In this document: piece after piece, positions 34,786-46,154 of the stretch
How positions within the stretch are numbered: the first letter of the stretch is position 1
Layout of the letters: each line of letters starts with the position of its first letter
Assembly: GCF_000276665.1 (NCBI RefSeq)
Contig: NW_004955436.1
Coordinates: forward strand, 21,482,922-21,546,921
Direction: 5' to 3'
DNA length: 64,000 bases
DNA from: Chinchilla lanigera
Lineage: Eukaryota > Chordata > Mammalia > Rodentia > Chinchillidae
Notes under the pieces: model-generated
The model's database searches: none
The model's input: only the letters and a program-made list of their open reading frames with translations
Told to the model about the DNA's origin: nothing
Position numbers and translations under genes: made by a program

Positions 34786-36151
34786 AACAGTGTAAGAAGA
34801 ATAACTCCAGACTATAATTTTCATTAATTCCTTAGTGAGGAGATTGGAAGTTGATTTCAGAGCCACTCTGTGTATTAATATTGTGTTCTAGTGCTTTGAA
34901 AACATACTGTAGCAGAACTAATAACTGCCCTCCCACACTCTTTCTTGTAAGAGCACATGATTTCCCAGCAAAAATGCTTACTTTGTACTGCTCCTTGCAC
35001 ATGCACACTTAGTTTTAGCTAGTGCACCGTGCATGGAGGTGCTGTGTGCTCCTAAAGGGGAGAGATGTGTCACACTCTTCCCTCTACTCCATCATCAGGC
35101 TGAGAAGCTGGTGTTGTGAGGGGAATTAAACCAGCCATGGTGGCCTTGCAGATAGCAACCAATTGTTGGGCCAAGGAACAACAGAAAGAAGAGCCTCAGG
35201 ACTGTTGGGGTTGCCAAGCTCCCTTTATACTGGAGAAAAACAATGTGTGCTTTTAAAGCCGTGATTATTTTGAGTCTTATGGTTATTATAGCCAAGCCAA
35301 TATTCTAATACTATATTCTAATAATTAAACCAAACACTCCATGCTCCAAATCTTCTAAATATAATATACGCAAAATTCTCAACATAGAGTTATATATCTC
35401 CTGCTGATAATAATGTTGTTGCCCAGTTCCTGCCGATAACTAGAGATATTTAAACACTAGAGATACTTCATTTCCTTGGTTCCTGGGCTCTTCAGTGGAA
35501 AGTCATTCAGGGAATTGTGGTCTCTCAGGTTGTCTTAAGGGCATCAGAGTTGGTTTAGTGGCCTTGACTCACTTGCAGAGCGTGGCAGTTGGGAAAGTGA
35601 AAGCACCACAAGGATGATGTGACATTTATTGATCATTATAAACCCCAACAGTCCAAAAGATGACTGGTGTGATCTGACCTATAAGCACACTTTGAAACCT
35701 AGGCAGTGTGGGATCAGGGGTTTCTTAGACTTGTCTGAGATTTCTTGAAATAATATATTGGCAACTTCTATGAAGGAGGTGTGTGTATGTGTGGTGTTAT
35801 AACCAGAATTCCCTTTCGGTCCCCTTTTTTAAATTAGACGTTAGAGAAGACATAGGAGGAGTGCCCCCTAAATCACTAAAATGTCTCATTTGTAAAACTT
35901 ATGACTTATTGGTGAGTACATCACATGAATACCTTCAGGTTCTGTAATTTATTTCAATAAAGATGAGAAAAATGAAGAACATGCATCCCATTCCCATGGC
36001 TGTTTCAACAGCCTGTTGCACCAAACAATAGTACTAGAAAATATATTACAAAATTTAGAGTCTGTTTCAGGTAGGATCAGGAATAGTACATAAGACCCTT
36101 AAACTCTTTGTCTTCGTATTAGGTATGCTGTACCAGAACACAAAAGGTTGA
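34786..36151. other. About 1.4 kb of unique sequence
   Basis: No gene or repeat recognised. Confidence 0.5.
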
Positions 36152-36163
36152 CCTAATACAATG

Positions 36164-36260
36164 TTGTTTGTTTGTTTGTTTTTTGGTACTGAAAATCAAA
36201 AGGTACTTTGTGCTTGCCAGGCATGTGCTCATGCCATAGAGCTAAATCCCTGGCCCTTGG
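36164..36260 (-). repeat. ID SINE, antisense, with 12-bp TSD
   Basis: 'gtttgtttgttttttggtactgaaaatc … gcttgccaggcatgtgctc … gctaaatccctggcc'. It is flanked by 'cctaatacaatg' at 36152-36163 and 36261-36272. Confidence 0.93.
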
Positions 36261-36542
36261 CCTAATACAATGGATACTAGAGTTTGACTGGGTAGGCGGG
36301 GGTTTCAGGGAGACCTCCTAGGCATATTAGCTAGTGTTAAAAAAAATGGGCTACATCTTTGATAAAATTACACCTGGAAAAGGAGTTATTACAACTATTG
36401 CTTTGGTTTTGCTTGTTTTTGTTTTACAAAGGAAGAAGTAATCGAGAAGAAGAAAACTATGGAGTTCATTAAATTAAAAAAGAAAATATCAATAAAGAAT
36501 AATGGAGAAAACACTATCCAAAAACCCAAAATAAAGTACCAG

Positions 36543-36692
36543 CTGCTGGGCATAATGGTACATACCTGTAATCCCCACACTCAGGAGACTGAGGCAGGAG
36601 GATCACTGCAAAGTTCAAAGCCACCCTGGGCTACAAAGTGAGTTTAAGGCCAGCCTGAACTAGCAAGACCCTGTCTCAAAAAGACAAAACAC
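36543..36692 (+). repeat. B1 SINE with internal duplication
   Basis: 'gctgggcataatggtacatacctgtaatccccacactcagg … gccaccctgggctacaaagtgagtttaaggccagcctgaactagc'. Its A-rich tail received the next ID. Confidence 0.92.
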
Positions 36693-36693
36693 A

Positions 36694-36780
36694 AGGGGCT
36701 GGGGATTTAGCTCAGAAGCACAGCACCTGCCTGGCAAGCGCAAGGTCATGAGTTCAATTCCTGATACCAGAGAAAAAAAG
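36694..36780 (+). repeat. ID SINE nested in the B1 tail, 14-bp TSD
   Basis: 'aggggctggggatttagctcagaagcacagc … gagttcaattcctgatacc'. It is flanked by 'aaagacaaaacaca' at 36680-36693 and 36781-36794, which duplicates the B1 tail and dates the ID after the B1. Confidence 0.93.
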
Positions 36781-36806
36781 AAAGACAAAACACAGAAACA
36801 GAAACA

Positions 36807-36807
36807 A

Positions 36808-36838
<31 letters not shown>

Positions 36839-36840
36839 AG
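36807..36840 (+). repeat. (AAAT)n microsatellite
   Basis: About eight 'aaat' units grown from the A-rich tail. Confidence 0.93.
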
Positions 36841-37216
36841 TGCCAGTAACTGACCCACATAATCATTTTAAAGAGGTTCAATAAAATGTAAGCAAATACA
36901 GGCAAGTAAACCAAAACCAGAAAAACAATACATGAATGAAATGAAATGTTTGACAGAGATTAAAGCCATAAAAAATGAATCAAAGAGACATTCTGGAGCT
37001 GACAAACACAATGACTGTGCTGAAAAATTCAACAGAAATCTTTAGCAGCAGACTTCATCAAGCACAAGAAAAAACCAATGCTCTTAAAGCAAGATAATTT
37101 TAAATTAGCTGCCAGGGATAGAGGAAAGAGTGGAAAAGCCTGCTGGACCCACGGGACGCAATCAAGTACACGTATTTTGAGAATTTCAAGAACCAAGAAA
37201 GACAAACTGGCAGTGA

Positions 37217-37318
37217 ATTTTTTTTTTTTTTTGGTTTTTCTCCGGTACCAGGAACCGAACTCATGACCTTGCGCTTGCCAGGAGGCGCTTTTGCCGCTGA
37301 GCTAAATCCCCAGCCCCT
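37217..37318 (-). repeat. Young ID SINE, antisense, inside the ancient L1
   Basis: T-run, 'ggtttttctccggtaccagg', 'cgcttgccaggaggcgcttttgccgctgag', 'ctaaatccccagcccc'. A short 'aattttttt' occurs on both sides as a probable TSD. One base is missing in the 'aggcaggcgc' segment. Confidence 0.93.
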
Positions 37319-37787
37319 AAATTTTTTTAGAGAAATAACGACTGACGACTCCCCAGTTAGGGAGTGAGAAACCATCCACATTTATGAAGTCCAGAGAACC
37401 ACTTTTAAACATAAAGAGCACTTTGCCAAGATATACTATGATCAAACCCTCAAAAGTTAAATACAGAGAGGAAATTTTGAAAATAATAAAAGAAAAGCAA
37501 CTCAACTTCTACGTACCTATCATCAGATTTCTCAGCAGAAACCTTGTAGGCCAGGAGAGAGTGGTATGAGATATTCAAAATGCAGTCAGAAAAAATTGTC
37601 AGCCAGTAATACTGTCACCTGCAAGTCTGTCCTTCATTAATGAGGATGTGATAAAGATTATCCTGACAAACCATAGGAATTCACTACTACCATGCCTATT
37701 AGGAGATATACAAAGAGAAGTTTTCAGATTGAAATGAAATAATAGTAACCAACAAAATAAAAACATACAAAAGTAGAAAACTCACTG

Positions 37788-37958
37788 CAAGCCAGGTGTG
37801 GCAGTAAATGGCTGTAATCCCAACCCTTAGTAGACCGAGGCAGAACATTGTGAGTTGAGGCCAGCCTACACATTGAGTTCAAGGCCTGCCTGAAATACAC
37901 AGTGAGACTTGGCTTAGAAATAAATAAATAAATAAATAAATACATAATAAAATGAAAT
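37788..37958 (+). repeat. B1 SINE with (AAAT)n tail, inside L1
   Basis: 'gccaggtgtggcagtaaatggctgtaatcccaacc … ggccagcctacacattgagttcaaggcctgcctg'. It is flanked by 'aaaactcactg' at 37777-37787 and 37959-37969. Confidence 0.92.
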
Positions 37959-39085
37959 AAAACTCACTGTAAAGGTAAGAATGTAGTCACATTCAAAATA
38001 ATATTGTAAAAAGAATTGTAATGGCAATGTATAAACAACCTAACTCTGTTATAAAAAAAATTAAAAGACAAACTACTAAAAATAACTATAGCTACAATAA
38101 TTGTTAATTGATACACAGCATATAAAAAAGGTAAATTATGATGACATCAATAACATAAACTGTGAGGGGAGGAGATGCTGAAGTGTAGTGTTTGCTAATG
38201 CAGCCAAATTGTTATTATTATCCTGAAATATACTATTATAACTATAATTCTTATAGTAACCACAAGTATAAAAACTTGCTCCATATATAAAAGATAAAGA
38301 AATAGGAAGCAAAGAATACTACTAAAAAGTCATTACTTCACAAAAGAAGAGGGGAACAGAGAAAGAATGGAACAAAGGAACTACAAGGCTCAGAAAAGCA
38401 CAAAATGGCAGTAGAAAGGCCATACCTGTCAATAATAAACTTTACTGTACATGGATCCATTCTTGAACCTAAAGATACGTTTTCTGAATGGATCTGAAAA
38501 CAAAGAACCAACTATCTGCTACCTTTGAGAAACTCACTTTACCTTTAAGGCTACACACAGGCTGGAAGTGAGAGAATAGAGACAGATAGATACGGCATGC
38601 AAATGGTCACCAAAAGGAGTAGAGACAGCTATGCTTAAATGAAACAAAATAGATTTTAAGTTTAAAATTATCACAAGAGAAAAAATTACTATATAATCAT
38701 AAAATGATCAATTAATCAAAAGATTATGATAATTATAAACTTATATGCACCCAACATCAGAAGACCTAAATATATAAAGCAAATATGAACAGAAAAAGGG
38801 AGAAATAGATGGCAACACAATAATAGTAAAGTACTTCAATACTTTAGCTGCTATAGTAGATAGATCATCCAAACCAAAAAAAAAAAAAAAAATCAATAAG
38901 GAACAGCAGACAGGACCAACACAGACCAAGTAGACCTAGCAAACATATACAGGACATTTCATCTAAGAGGACTAAAATGAATACACTCTTTTCACATGCA
39001 CATGGAATATTCTCCAGGATAGATCATACATTAGACCACAAGTCTTAACAAATTTAAGAAGGTTGAAATCATATCAAATACCTTT

Positions 39086-39240
39086 TTTATCTTTTTTTTT
39101 TATTTTTTGAGACTAGCTATGCAGTTCAGGCTGGCCTTGAGCTCACTTTGTTGCCCAGGCTGGTGTCAAACTTGCAAGGGTTCTCGTGCCTTAGACTCCT
39201 GAGTGCTGGGATTACAGGCATGCGCCACCATGCTTGGCTC
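39086..39240 (-). repeat. B1 SINE, antisense, inside L1
   Basis: T-rich head, 'gagactagctatgcagttcaggctggccttgagctcactttgttgcccaggctgg … gctgggattacaggcatgcgcc'. 'caaatacc'/'caaatatc' on either side suggests a TSD. Confidence 0.93.
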
Positions 39241-39905
39241 AAATATCTTTTTTAACTACAGTGGTATAAAAGTAGAATTCAATAACAAGGGTTAAACTGA
39301 AAAATTAACCAATATATATAGCTTAACATACTCCTGAATAGCAATGAATCAAAGGAGAAACCAAAAATAACTTGAGACAAATGAAAATGGGAACACAACC
39401 TAAAAACTTATAAAATGTAGAAAGTAGTTATAACAAGGAAGTTTATAGCAATAAATGATTACATAAAGAAAAGAAGAAACTCTCAAATGAACAGTGTAAC
39501 TTTACACCTCAAAGAGCTAGCAAAAGAACAAACTAAACCCAAAGTCTGCAGAAGGAAGTAAATAATAAGAAAGAACACTGAAGTAAACAAAACTGTAGTA
39601 AAAATGAAAGAGGAGGAACTACAACTGGTACCACAGATATACAAAGGTATAAGAGGCCTTTGCTCATCAGAGACTACTGTGAACAATTATAAGACAAAAG
39701 ACTGGGTAATACAGACAGACAAGTAGGCCAATGGAAATAGTAGAAAACCTACAAATAATCCCCACATTGATGGTCAAAGATCTTTGAGAAAAGTGCCAAA
39801 AATGTACAATGAGAAAAGGACTGTTTCCTCAATAAAAGATGCTGAGAAAGCTGTATATTCACAGGCAAAAAAAAGGAGGTGACCTTAATATCACATCATA
39901 TACCA

Positions 39906-40039
39906 AGTCATGCCAGGCGTGGTGGTGCACTCCTGCAATCCCAGCACTTGGGAGGCTGAGGCAGTAGGATCGTTGTGAGATCGAGACCAGCCTGGGCTAC
40001 AAAGTGAGCTCAAGGCCAGCCTGAACTGCATAGAAAAGA

Positions 40040-40075
<36 letters not shown>
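39906..40075 (+). repeat. B1 SINE with long poly-A tail, inside L1
   Basis: 'catgccaggcgtggtggtgcactcctgcaatcccagcac … gaccagcctgggctacaaagtgagctcaaggccagcctgaactgc' with a poly-A of over 30 bases. 'atatacca' occurs just before and just after. Confidence 0.95.
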
Positions 40076-40077
<2 letters not shown>

Positions 40078-40531
40078 ATATACCAACTCAAGAGATGGAG
40101 GAAGAGGGGAAGGAAAGGAAGAGAAAGGGAAGTAAAACAGTAAGAAGAATTAAGATTGTGTTGTGGACACATACCAGCTCTCCACAATGAATATAAATCA
40201 TTATGTGCTGCAAACATGTACTAATGGAAATAAAATAGATATATAAATAAAAAGCCTAACTCAAAATAGATTAAAGATTAAACTGTAAAACTACTAGAAG
40301 AAAACACAGAGAAAAGCTTCTTGGAACTTCCCTGGGCAATGACTGTTTGGATTTGATCACATATAATAAAAGCAAAAATAGACAAATGGGGTTGCATCAA
40401 ACAAAATAGTTTTACACCACAAAGGAAACAATAGAGAGAAAAGACTATTTACAGGATGGGCGAGAAAATTTCCCAATCATGTATCCAATAAGGGGCTAAT
40501 ACCTAAATTCACAGAGAATTCAAACAACTGA

Positions 40532-40690
40532 ACAGTATGGTGGTATATGCCTGTAATCCTAGAACTCAGGAAGCTGAAGCAGGAGAATTACAAATTGGAG
40601 GGTAGGATAGGCTACATAGAGAGTTCAAGGCCAGCCTAGACTACAGAGCAAGACCCTGTGTCAAAAACAAAAACAAAAATAAACCCCACA
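40532..40690 (+). repeat. B1 SINE with internal duplication, inside L1
   Basis: 'agtatggtggtatatgcctgtaatcctagaactcagg … gagttcaaggccagcctagactacag' with an A-rich (CAAAAA) tail. Confidence 0.9.
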
Positions 40691-41191
40691 AAAAAATAAA
40701 TCAATAAAATAAACTCCACAAAAAATTATCTTTCACCTCAATAGCATAAAAAACACCAAGCAAAACATCAAAAGGGCCCTAATAGCTATTTCTCAAAAGA
40801 ATATATGTGCAATAGGTATATGAAAAAACATTCAACACTCCTAATCATTAAGGAAATGAAAAAAACAAAAAAAAAACACCAGTGAGAAATCACCTTGTAC
40901 CTGTTAGAATGGTTACTACCAAAAAAGAAAAGAGATAAAAAATATTGGTCAGGATATGGAGAAGGAAATTCTTGATGAGACTGTAAATTAGTACAGTCAT
41001 TATAATGATTCCTCCAAAAATTGAAAATAGAACAATCACATGACCCAGCAATCCCATGTCTGGGCACAAAGGCCAAGGAAATGAGGTCAGCATCTGCACT
41101 CCCAAAGTCCTTGCAACACTCTTCACAGTGGTCAAAGTATGAAATCAGCTCACATGTCCGTAGCTGGATGAGTAAAGAAAATGTGATTTAT

Positions 41192-41221
41192 TTTGTCTCT
41201 CTCTCTCTCTCTGTCTCTCTC
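41192..41221 (+). repeat. (TC)n microsatellite
   Basis: CT repeats with one 'gtc' interruption, in the L1 3' part. Confidence 0.9.
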
Positions 41222-41356
41222 AATGGAATATTATTCAGCCTCAGATGGGAATGAAATTCTGTCACTTGTAACAATGCAGAGGATGTTTTCCTAACTGAAA
41301 TAAGCCAGGTACAGAAAGACAAATACTGCCTGATTCTACTTCTGTGTAGAATTTTG

Positions 41357-41474
41357 TTTTGCTTTCTGTTTGTTTGTTTTGTTTTTTGTTTTTCTTCTGG
41401 TACCAGGAATTGAACTCATAATCTTGCACTTGCCAGGCAGGTGCTGTGCTGCTGAGCTAAATCCCCAGCCCCTA
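41357..41474 (-). repeat. ID SINE, antisense, 14-bp TSD, inside L1 3' UTR
   Basis: 'gtttgtttgttttgttttttg…tctggtaccaggaattgaac … gcacttgccaggcaggtgc … gctaaatccccagccc'. It is flanked by 'tgtgtagaattttg' at 41343-41356 and 41475-41488. Confidence 0.96.
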
Positions 41475-41679
41475 TGTGTAGAATTTTGAAAAGGCAAATT
41501 CAAAAACAGAGGGTAGAAATGTGGTTTCAGAGGTGGAAGAGAGGAGAGACAGTTGTCAAAGGGTACAAAATCTTGGGATGAATAAATTATGAAGCTTAAT
41601 GTACAGCATAGTATTTATAGCTAACCATAAACTTGTGCATGTGAAATTTGCTAAGCCAGTAGACATTCTGTCTTCTCAC

Positions 41680-41727
41680 TACACACACACAAACACACAC
41701 ACACACACACATGCATGCACACACATG
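41680..41727 (+). repeat. (CA)n microsatellite, imperfect
   Basis: 'acacacacacaaacacacacacac…catgcatgcacacaca' within the L1 3' UTR. Confidence 0.93.
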
Positions 41728-42061
41728 GATAGCTGTGTAAGGAAATGGATGTATTAGCTTCTGTGATCATCACAATGTATATGTATATTAAAATATCACA
41801 TTTTACACTGTCAGTATATACGTGTTTTTGCCAGTTTAACTCAGTAAAGTAATGAAAAAAGAATAGTGAGAGAAAATTTATTATAAGGAGAGGTTAAAGT
41901 ATAAATACCATAATTTTTGTCTAGTAGAACAAGTCTGTTCATGAAATTAATAAAGTACAAGGCCTTATGGCTGTATGTTCAAATAACATTGACATGTACG
42001 ATCTCTAAGTACGAGGCAGTTACCAGGCACTAAGTAATTTAAGCAAATTTATTATTCATGC

Positions 42062-42462
42062 TGTCTTGGTTACTTTTCTCTCGTTGCTGAGACAAAATAC
42101 CCAACACCCAAAATGAAGGAAGGAAAGGTTTATCTAGCTTACAGTTTGTGGAGGTTTCAGTCCATACTTGGCTGGCTCCGAGGCAGAAGATAGCAAAGCA
42201 ATAAGAGCAAAGGGGGAAATGGCAGCCGAACAGCAATGCAGCCAGAGCTAAAGGGAGGAAATGGCGGCAAGCAGCTTCTTTCCCTGCCTTACACTGTAAA
42301 TAGGCTACCCCCAGCTAAGGGTCCTGTAGCTCTCACATAATCTCCATGTCCTCCTCTTCCACAGGCTCAGGATGTATACAAAGTAAGCACTCTGGCCTCC
42401 TGCTGAGTCACTTAGCCAAACCTTTAGATTCCCCAAGTTGACACAATGTATAAACCATAACA
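42062..42462 (-). mobile_element. 3' LTR of the MaLR (401 bp)
   Basis: Reads TGTTATGGTTTATACATTG … 'gtatggactgaaacctccac', 'agataaacctttccttcc', 'gggtgttgggtattttgtctc' … CCAAGACA on the minus strand. A polypurine tract ('aaggggtggag') directly precedes it. Confidence 0.9.
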
Positions 42463-43525
42463 CTCCACCCCTTGTCAACTTGGCAACCAGTTTCCAGGTA
42501 CAAAGACATTATATTCCATTAGAACCATAACATTTCACCCCCTAAAGACTCATGCACATCCCCTTATGCAAAAGGCATTTAGTCCATCTGCAAGAGTTGC
42601 CAAAGTCCTAACAGTTGCAGCACTGCTGAACAGTCCAAGTCCCAAAGCAAACTCTTAGCTGTGAGCCCCTGTACAAATGAAAAGTTAAACACTCCCAACA
42701 TTCAATGGCACAAAATAAGCAGTACCATTCCAAAAAGTACAACCGGGGTGGGGGGTATACAGCATGGGGAACAAAGCACGTCCACAATCCAGCAGGGCTA
42801 ACGTTATGTCCTGTAGTTTCATGTCCAGCATCTGAAGCAATCTGTGGCACATTGTGAGCTCCAAAGGGCTGGCATGAGTCCACCCCTATGGCACTTCTGG
42901 TGGTTACAGCTTCCACGGCTTCTCTCTTAGGCCCGCTTTGTTCCCTCCTTGCAGCTTTTCTTAGATGTTTGACAGTCCTGGCTTTTTCAAACTTCTGAGG
43001 TCTCCAGTGCACCTTTTGTTTCACACTCACAGCCTCACACACTGCCCTCTCAGGGGCACACTGCCTGGCCTCCCAGGCTTTCTGAAATCTGGGTGGAAGC
43101 CTCTTTAACCTCAGAACTCTTGCATTCTCCATGCACCTAAAGCCAGAGCCATGGGGATGATGCGAAGGTCTGCTGCTACCTGGAGCAGTAGCCAAGCTTT
43201 CCTCTCTCTTGGCCACAGGGGTCAAGTGCCTGAATCACTGGGCACTCTGAATCCAATTCTGAGGAGCAGATTTTCTACGCTGCTGCCATTCTGGAACCTA
43301 GTGCGGCCGCTGCCACCATTCTGGAACATGGGGCTCTGAGGCTTCCTTCTCAAGGCAAGGTCTGTCACCTTTGCAGTTTTGAGGCTGCAAAGGGTGGAGA
43401 CTTGCTGCTTCTTGTGATGCCCTCAGGGCATCTTTTCTATTCTCCTGTTCCTTCTCAGCAATAGAGATCTCCTCAGCCTTATCTTTACACTCCACAGCAT
43501 TACTGCAGCTTCCTTTCTGGCCAAA

Positions 43526-43625
43526 NNNNNNNNNNNNNNNNNNNNNNNNNNNNNNNNNNNNNNNNNNNNNNNNNNNNNNNNNNNNNNNNNNNNNNNNNNN
43601 NNNNNNNNNNNNNNNNNNNNNNNNN
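43526..43625. other. Assembly gap (100 N)
   Basis: Exactly 100 N, the usual placeholder for a gap of unknown size. It lies inside the MaLR internal region, so the element's true length is unknown. Confidence 1.
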
Positions 43626-44017
43626 ATGCCACTTCCCCAACATTCAACTGCCTTGAAATTTCTTTTTGCCATATTAACTAGTCCGCTGCTGCCCTTAATC
43701 TCAGTCTTAGGCAAAGTCTCTGGACAAGAGCAAAATGCAGACAAACTTTCTGCCAAGCCATAACACACATAGTCTGGAGTCCAACAACCAATGGAGTCCT
43801 TCTTCCCAACAGAAACCTCCCAAACCTGGTCTTTAGTGGCAGGATTTCTATCAGCCTCTGGTCTTCTGAGCTCTGACCAGAATCTCCCAGACAAAATAGC
43901 CAAAGGTGTTCTAGCACTACTCTCTCAGGCGACATCTCTGAACCTTTCCAAACTCTTCCCACAAGCCATTTCCCAAGGCTCTTGAACCACATGGTCAGGT
44001 ATAGTCACAGCAAAGAC

Positions 44018-44033
44018 CCCACTCCTGATAACA
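44018..44033 (-). other. MaLR primer-binding site, tRNA-Leu-like
   Basis: The minus strand reads 'tgttatcaggagtggg', 14 of 16 matches to a tRNA-Leu primer-binding site, five bases inside the 5' LTR remnant. This is the position expected in ERVL/MaLR elements. Confidence 0.75.
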
Positions 44034-44038
44034 AAATC

Positions 44039-44074
44039 TGTCTTGGTTATTGACACAATGTATCAACCATAACA
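44039..44074 (-). mobile_element. Collapsed 5' LTR of the MaLR (36 bp)
   Basis: Contains only the first ~25 bases of the LTR (TGTTATGGTTGATACATTG…) joined to the last ~11 (TAACCAAGACA). About 365 bp present in the 3' LTR are missing. Confidence 0.85.
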
Positions 44075-44079
44075 CATGC

Positions 44080-46154
44080 CTTTGACAATAAGTTTCAAGG
44101 CAGATGACACTGACCTAGTTTGAAGAAAGTGGCAGCAATATAAGCGATAAAGTTGGTGTTTAGGCTACAGTATTACTTTCATCACTCTTACCATGCTATC
44201 AGGCTAAAGAAATCCCTGATACCCTGAAGCTGTCAAGTTGTAAGTCAGAAGGTATGTGGTAACAAATTCTCTCTGAAAGAAAAACAAGTTATACAGGAAA
44301 GAGGCTGTTTTAACATAAAGTAACTATAACCAGTCTTACAAGACTTTAGTATAATTTAAAAAAAAAAATTTAGCAGTGCATTGCAGTAGGAAAGTAGATA
44401 TTCTGGAATAAATCTATGTGTGCAAATCCCACATGTGGTTTTGAGCCAAAAGTTCCATTGTTGTATATGGCAAAAAAAAAGCACCACATTCTCCAACCTC
44501 CTCCTACCCAGGCTGCTGAAGTCCTTTGTGTACCGGCGCAGTGCTCATAGAAGCTAAGTCTCTAGATTGAACTGAAAAGCATAGCTTTGCTGGCTGCTTC
44601 TCTTACTTGGCAGGCCACAGGCTGCTCACATCTCAGCCTAATTACTAAAGAAGTGCCCAAGGCCTGAATTATTTGAAATAAGAGGAAAGTTAGATCCAGT
44701 GTCCAAGTCATGACTCAGTGAAACTAAACTCTGAAATGTTACAGTCAAAAACTGAGAAGCAAAAATAGAAAGAGGTGAATGGAGTGGTGACCCGGCTGGG
44801 CTTTGATAAAAAGCCAAGTGGCATAAGAGATTAAAAATACCAGACACAAAGGGATTAATTAAGAGTGACAGGAGCCAGCTGAGTAAGGGGCACATGGGTG
44901 GACATGGATGAAGCTTGCTGTACGATGCTAAGGGACCCCAAAGTGCTTCAGAGCATATATGGGCCCTGCCTTGGAAAAACACATGCTCTCAGCAGCTATT
45001 AAAAGAGTAGATCGAGGTTTGCCATAAACCTTTTTCCATGCCACTGTTGACTTATAGTGTATGATTTGTAAATACTGATGTTTTGGGCCAGAAGAGGTCC
45101 CAGGTAAAAGTCAGTATCTTTGGTAAGACAAGAGAAGAGAGATAAGAATTTAAAATTTTTATTAGAACAAGCAGGAAAAACCTAAGGCTAAATCTTTTCA
45201 ATTTAGTGTTTTAATATTTTCTGGGATCATGGGATCCTGGTCACCAGAGTGAGCTTCTCTGGTTTATTTCCTTAAAATGTGATTTTGTATTTGAAGGTCA
45301 AGTGTACTAACATTTATGAGGGTACAGTGTTTTGAAAACAGTAAATCACTATAGAGATGGGGTATATTCTTTTATGAAATTGTTACTCTTTGTTCTTAGA
45401 ATCATGGCTTGAATGTCGTAGGAACCACTTGGGTTTTCTGTCTTATTAAAAACAAAAGAAAAGAAAGAAAATATCAATCACCACTGACTCATGAAGAATT
45501 CTGCCTATAGGCCAAAGATTTAAACCCAAGCTAGCAACTGTTTTCTTTGTTCTTGAAAGGCAAGATTTTGTGTATAAAGCCATTTAGGGACAGTTTGCTA
45601 TCCTTGTTACTAACTACAAAACATTGATCTTTGAAAATTACCCTTTACTGCAAGAAGGCATATTGAAGTTTAGCGACTAGACAGCATTTATTTCATCTGG
45701 ATAATAAAAAGGAACAACTTCTTCTTACATTTCCTTGAGCAGAAATCTATATGCTTCAAGTCAAATGTTTAAAAGAAAAGATACAGTGGAATAAAATATT
45801 TAGATTATAACTGATAGGCAAAGGAGTGTCAATTTATAAAGGAACTCCTTAAGTTACAAAGAAGGAAACCAGATAATTGAAAATACCGGTAGCTAAAGAC
45901 ATGTACAATTACTAGAAATGAATATGCACATGATTAATAAACATATGACATTAAAAACCAATAAGATATCCAATAAATGCCTACAATTAAAAAGATAATA
46001 GCATGCAATGCTAATAAGAATATAGGAATGTAAGTATGCTCTACACAGTATTATTAGAGGAGAGTCCAAATCACTGCCATCCTTTTGGGAAGGATCTGTT
46101 GACTACAATAATTGTAAATATGAGTGCCAGAAAGGATGGTTGACTTCCCTCTTC
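44080..46154. other. About 2.1 kb AT-rich unique sequence
   Basis: No gene, SINE or LTR recognised. Confidence 0.5.

Larger units (their letters stand above)
36430..41865 (+). mobile_element. Ancient L1 (L1M-type), near full-length footprint with the reverse-transcriptase region deleted
   Basis: A LINE-1 retrotransposon relic. Colinear blocks: ORF1-side text ('attaaagccataaaaaatgaatcaaagagac', 'gagctgacaaacacaatgactg', about 36930-37100), inter-ORF spacer ('aagtataaaaacttgctcc' region, 37950-38350), ORF2 endonuclease part ('ttatatgcacccaacatcagaagacctaaatatataaagc', 'gtacttcaatacttt', 38740-38850), mid-ORF2 ('cacctcaaagagctagcaaaagaacaaactaaacccaaag'), late ORF2 (39740-41330) and an L1M 3' UTR ending near 41865. 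Near 39700 the text jumps from the pre-RT part ('gagactactgtgaacaattat') to late ORF2 ('aggccaatggaaatag'), so the catalytic RT domain is missing. Many stops make it inert. B1 and ID elements inserted later are listed separately. Confidence 0.85.
42062..44074 (-). mobile_element. Rodent MaLR (ERVL-MaLR) retrotransposon with LTR remnants at both ends and 5-bp TSD
   Basis: On the minus strand the element starts TGTTATGG… (44074) and ends …AACCAAGACA (42062). It is flanked by the 5-bp duplication 'catgc' at 42057-42061 and 44075-44079, the TSD length expected for ERVL-type elements. Between the LTRs lies 1.58 kb of MaLR internal sequence with THE1-like features. MaLRs are non-autonomous and encode no functional proteins. 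The two long minus-strand open frames (42608-43225 and 43298-43903, the latter spanning the gap) are internal-sequence relics, not genes. The related LTR at 18245-18620 points to a family with several copies here. Confidence 0.88.

Noticed and set aside
42608..43225. 205-codon minus-strand open frame, the longest in the window
   Set aside because: It lies wholly inside the MaLR internal region. MaLR internals resemble diverged gag text but encode no functional protein, and the frame has no recognised domain.
43298..43903. 201-codon minus-strand open frame
   Set aside because: Spans the 100-N gap, so continuity of the frame is fictitious; also MaLR internal sequence.
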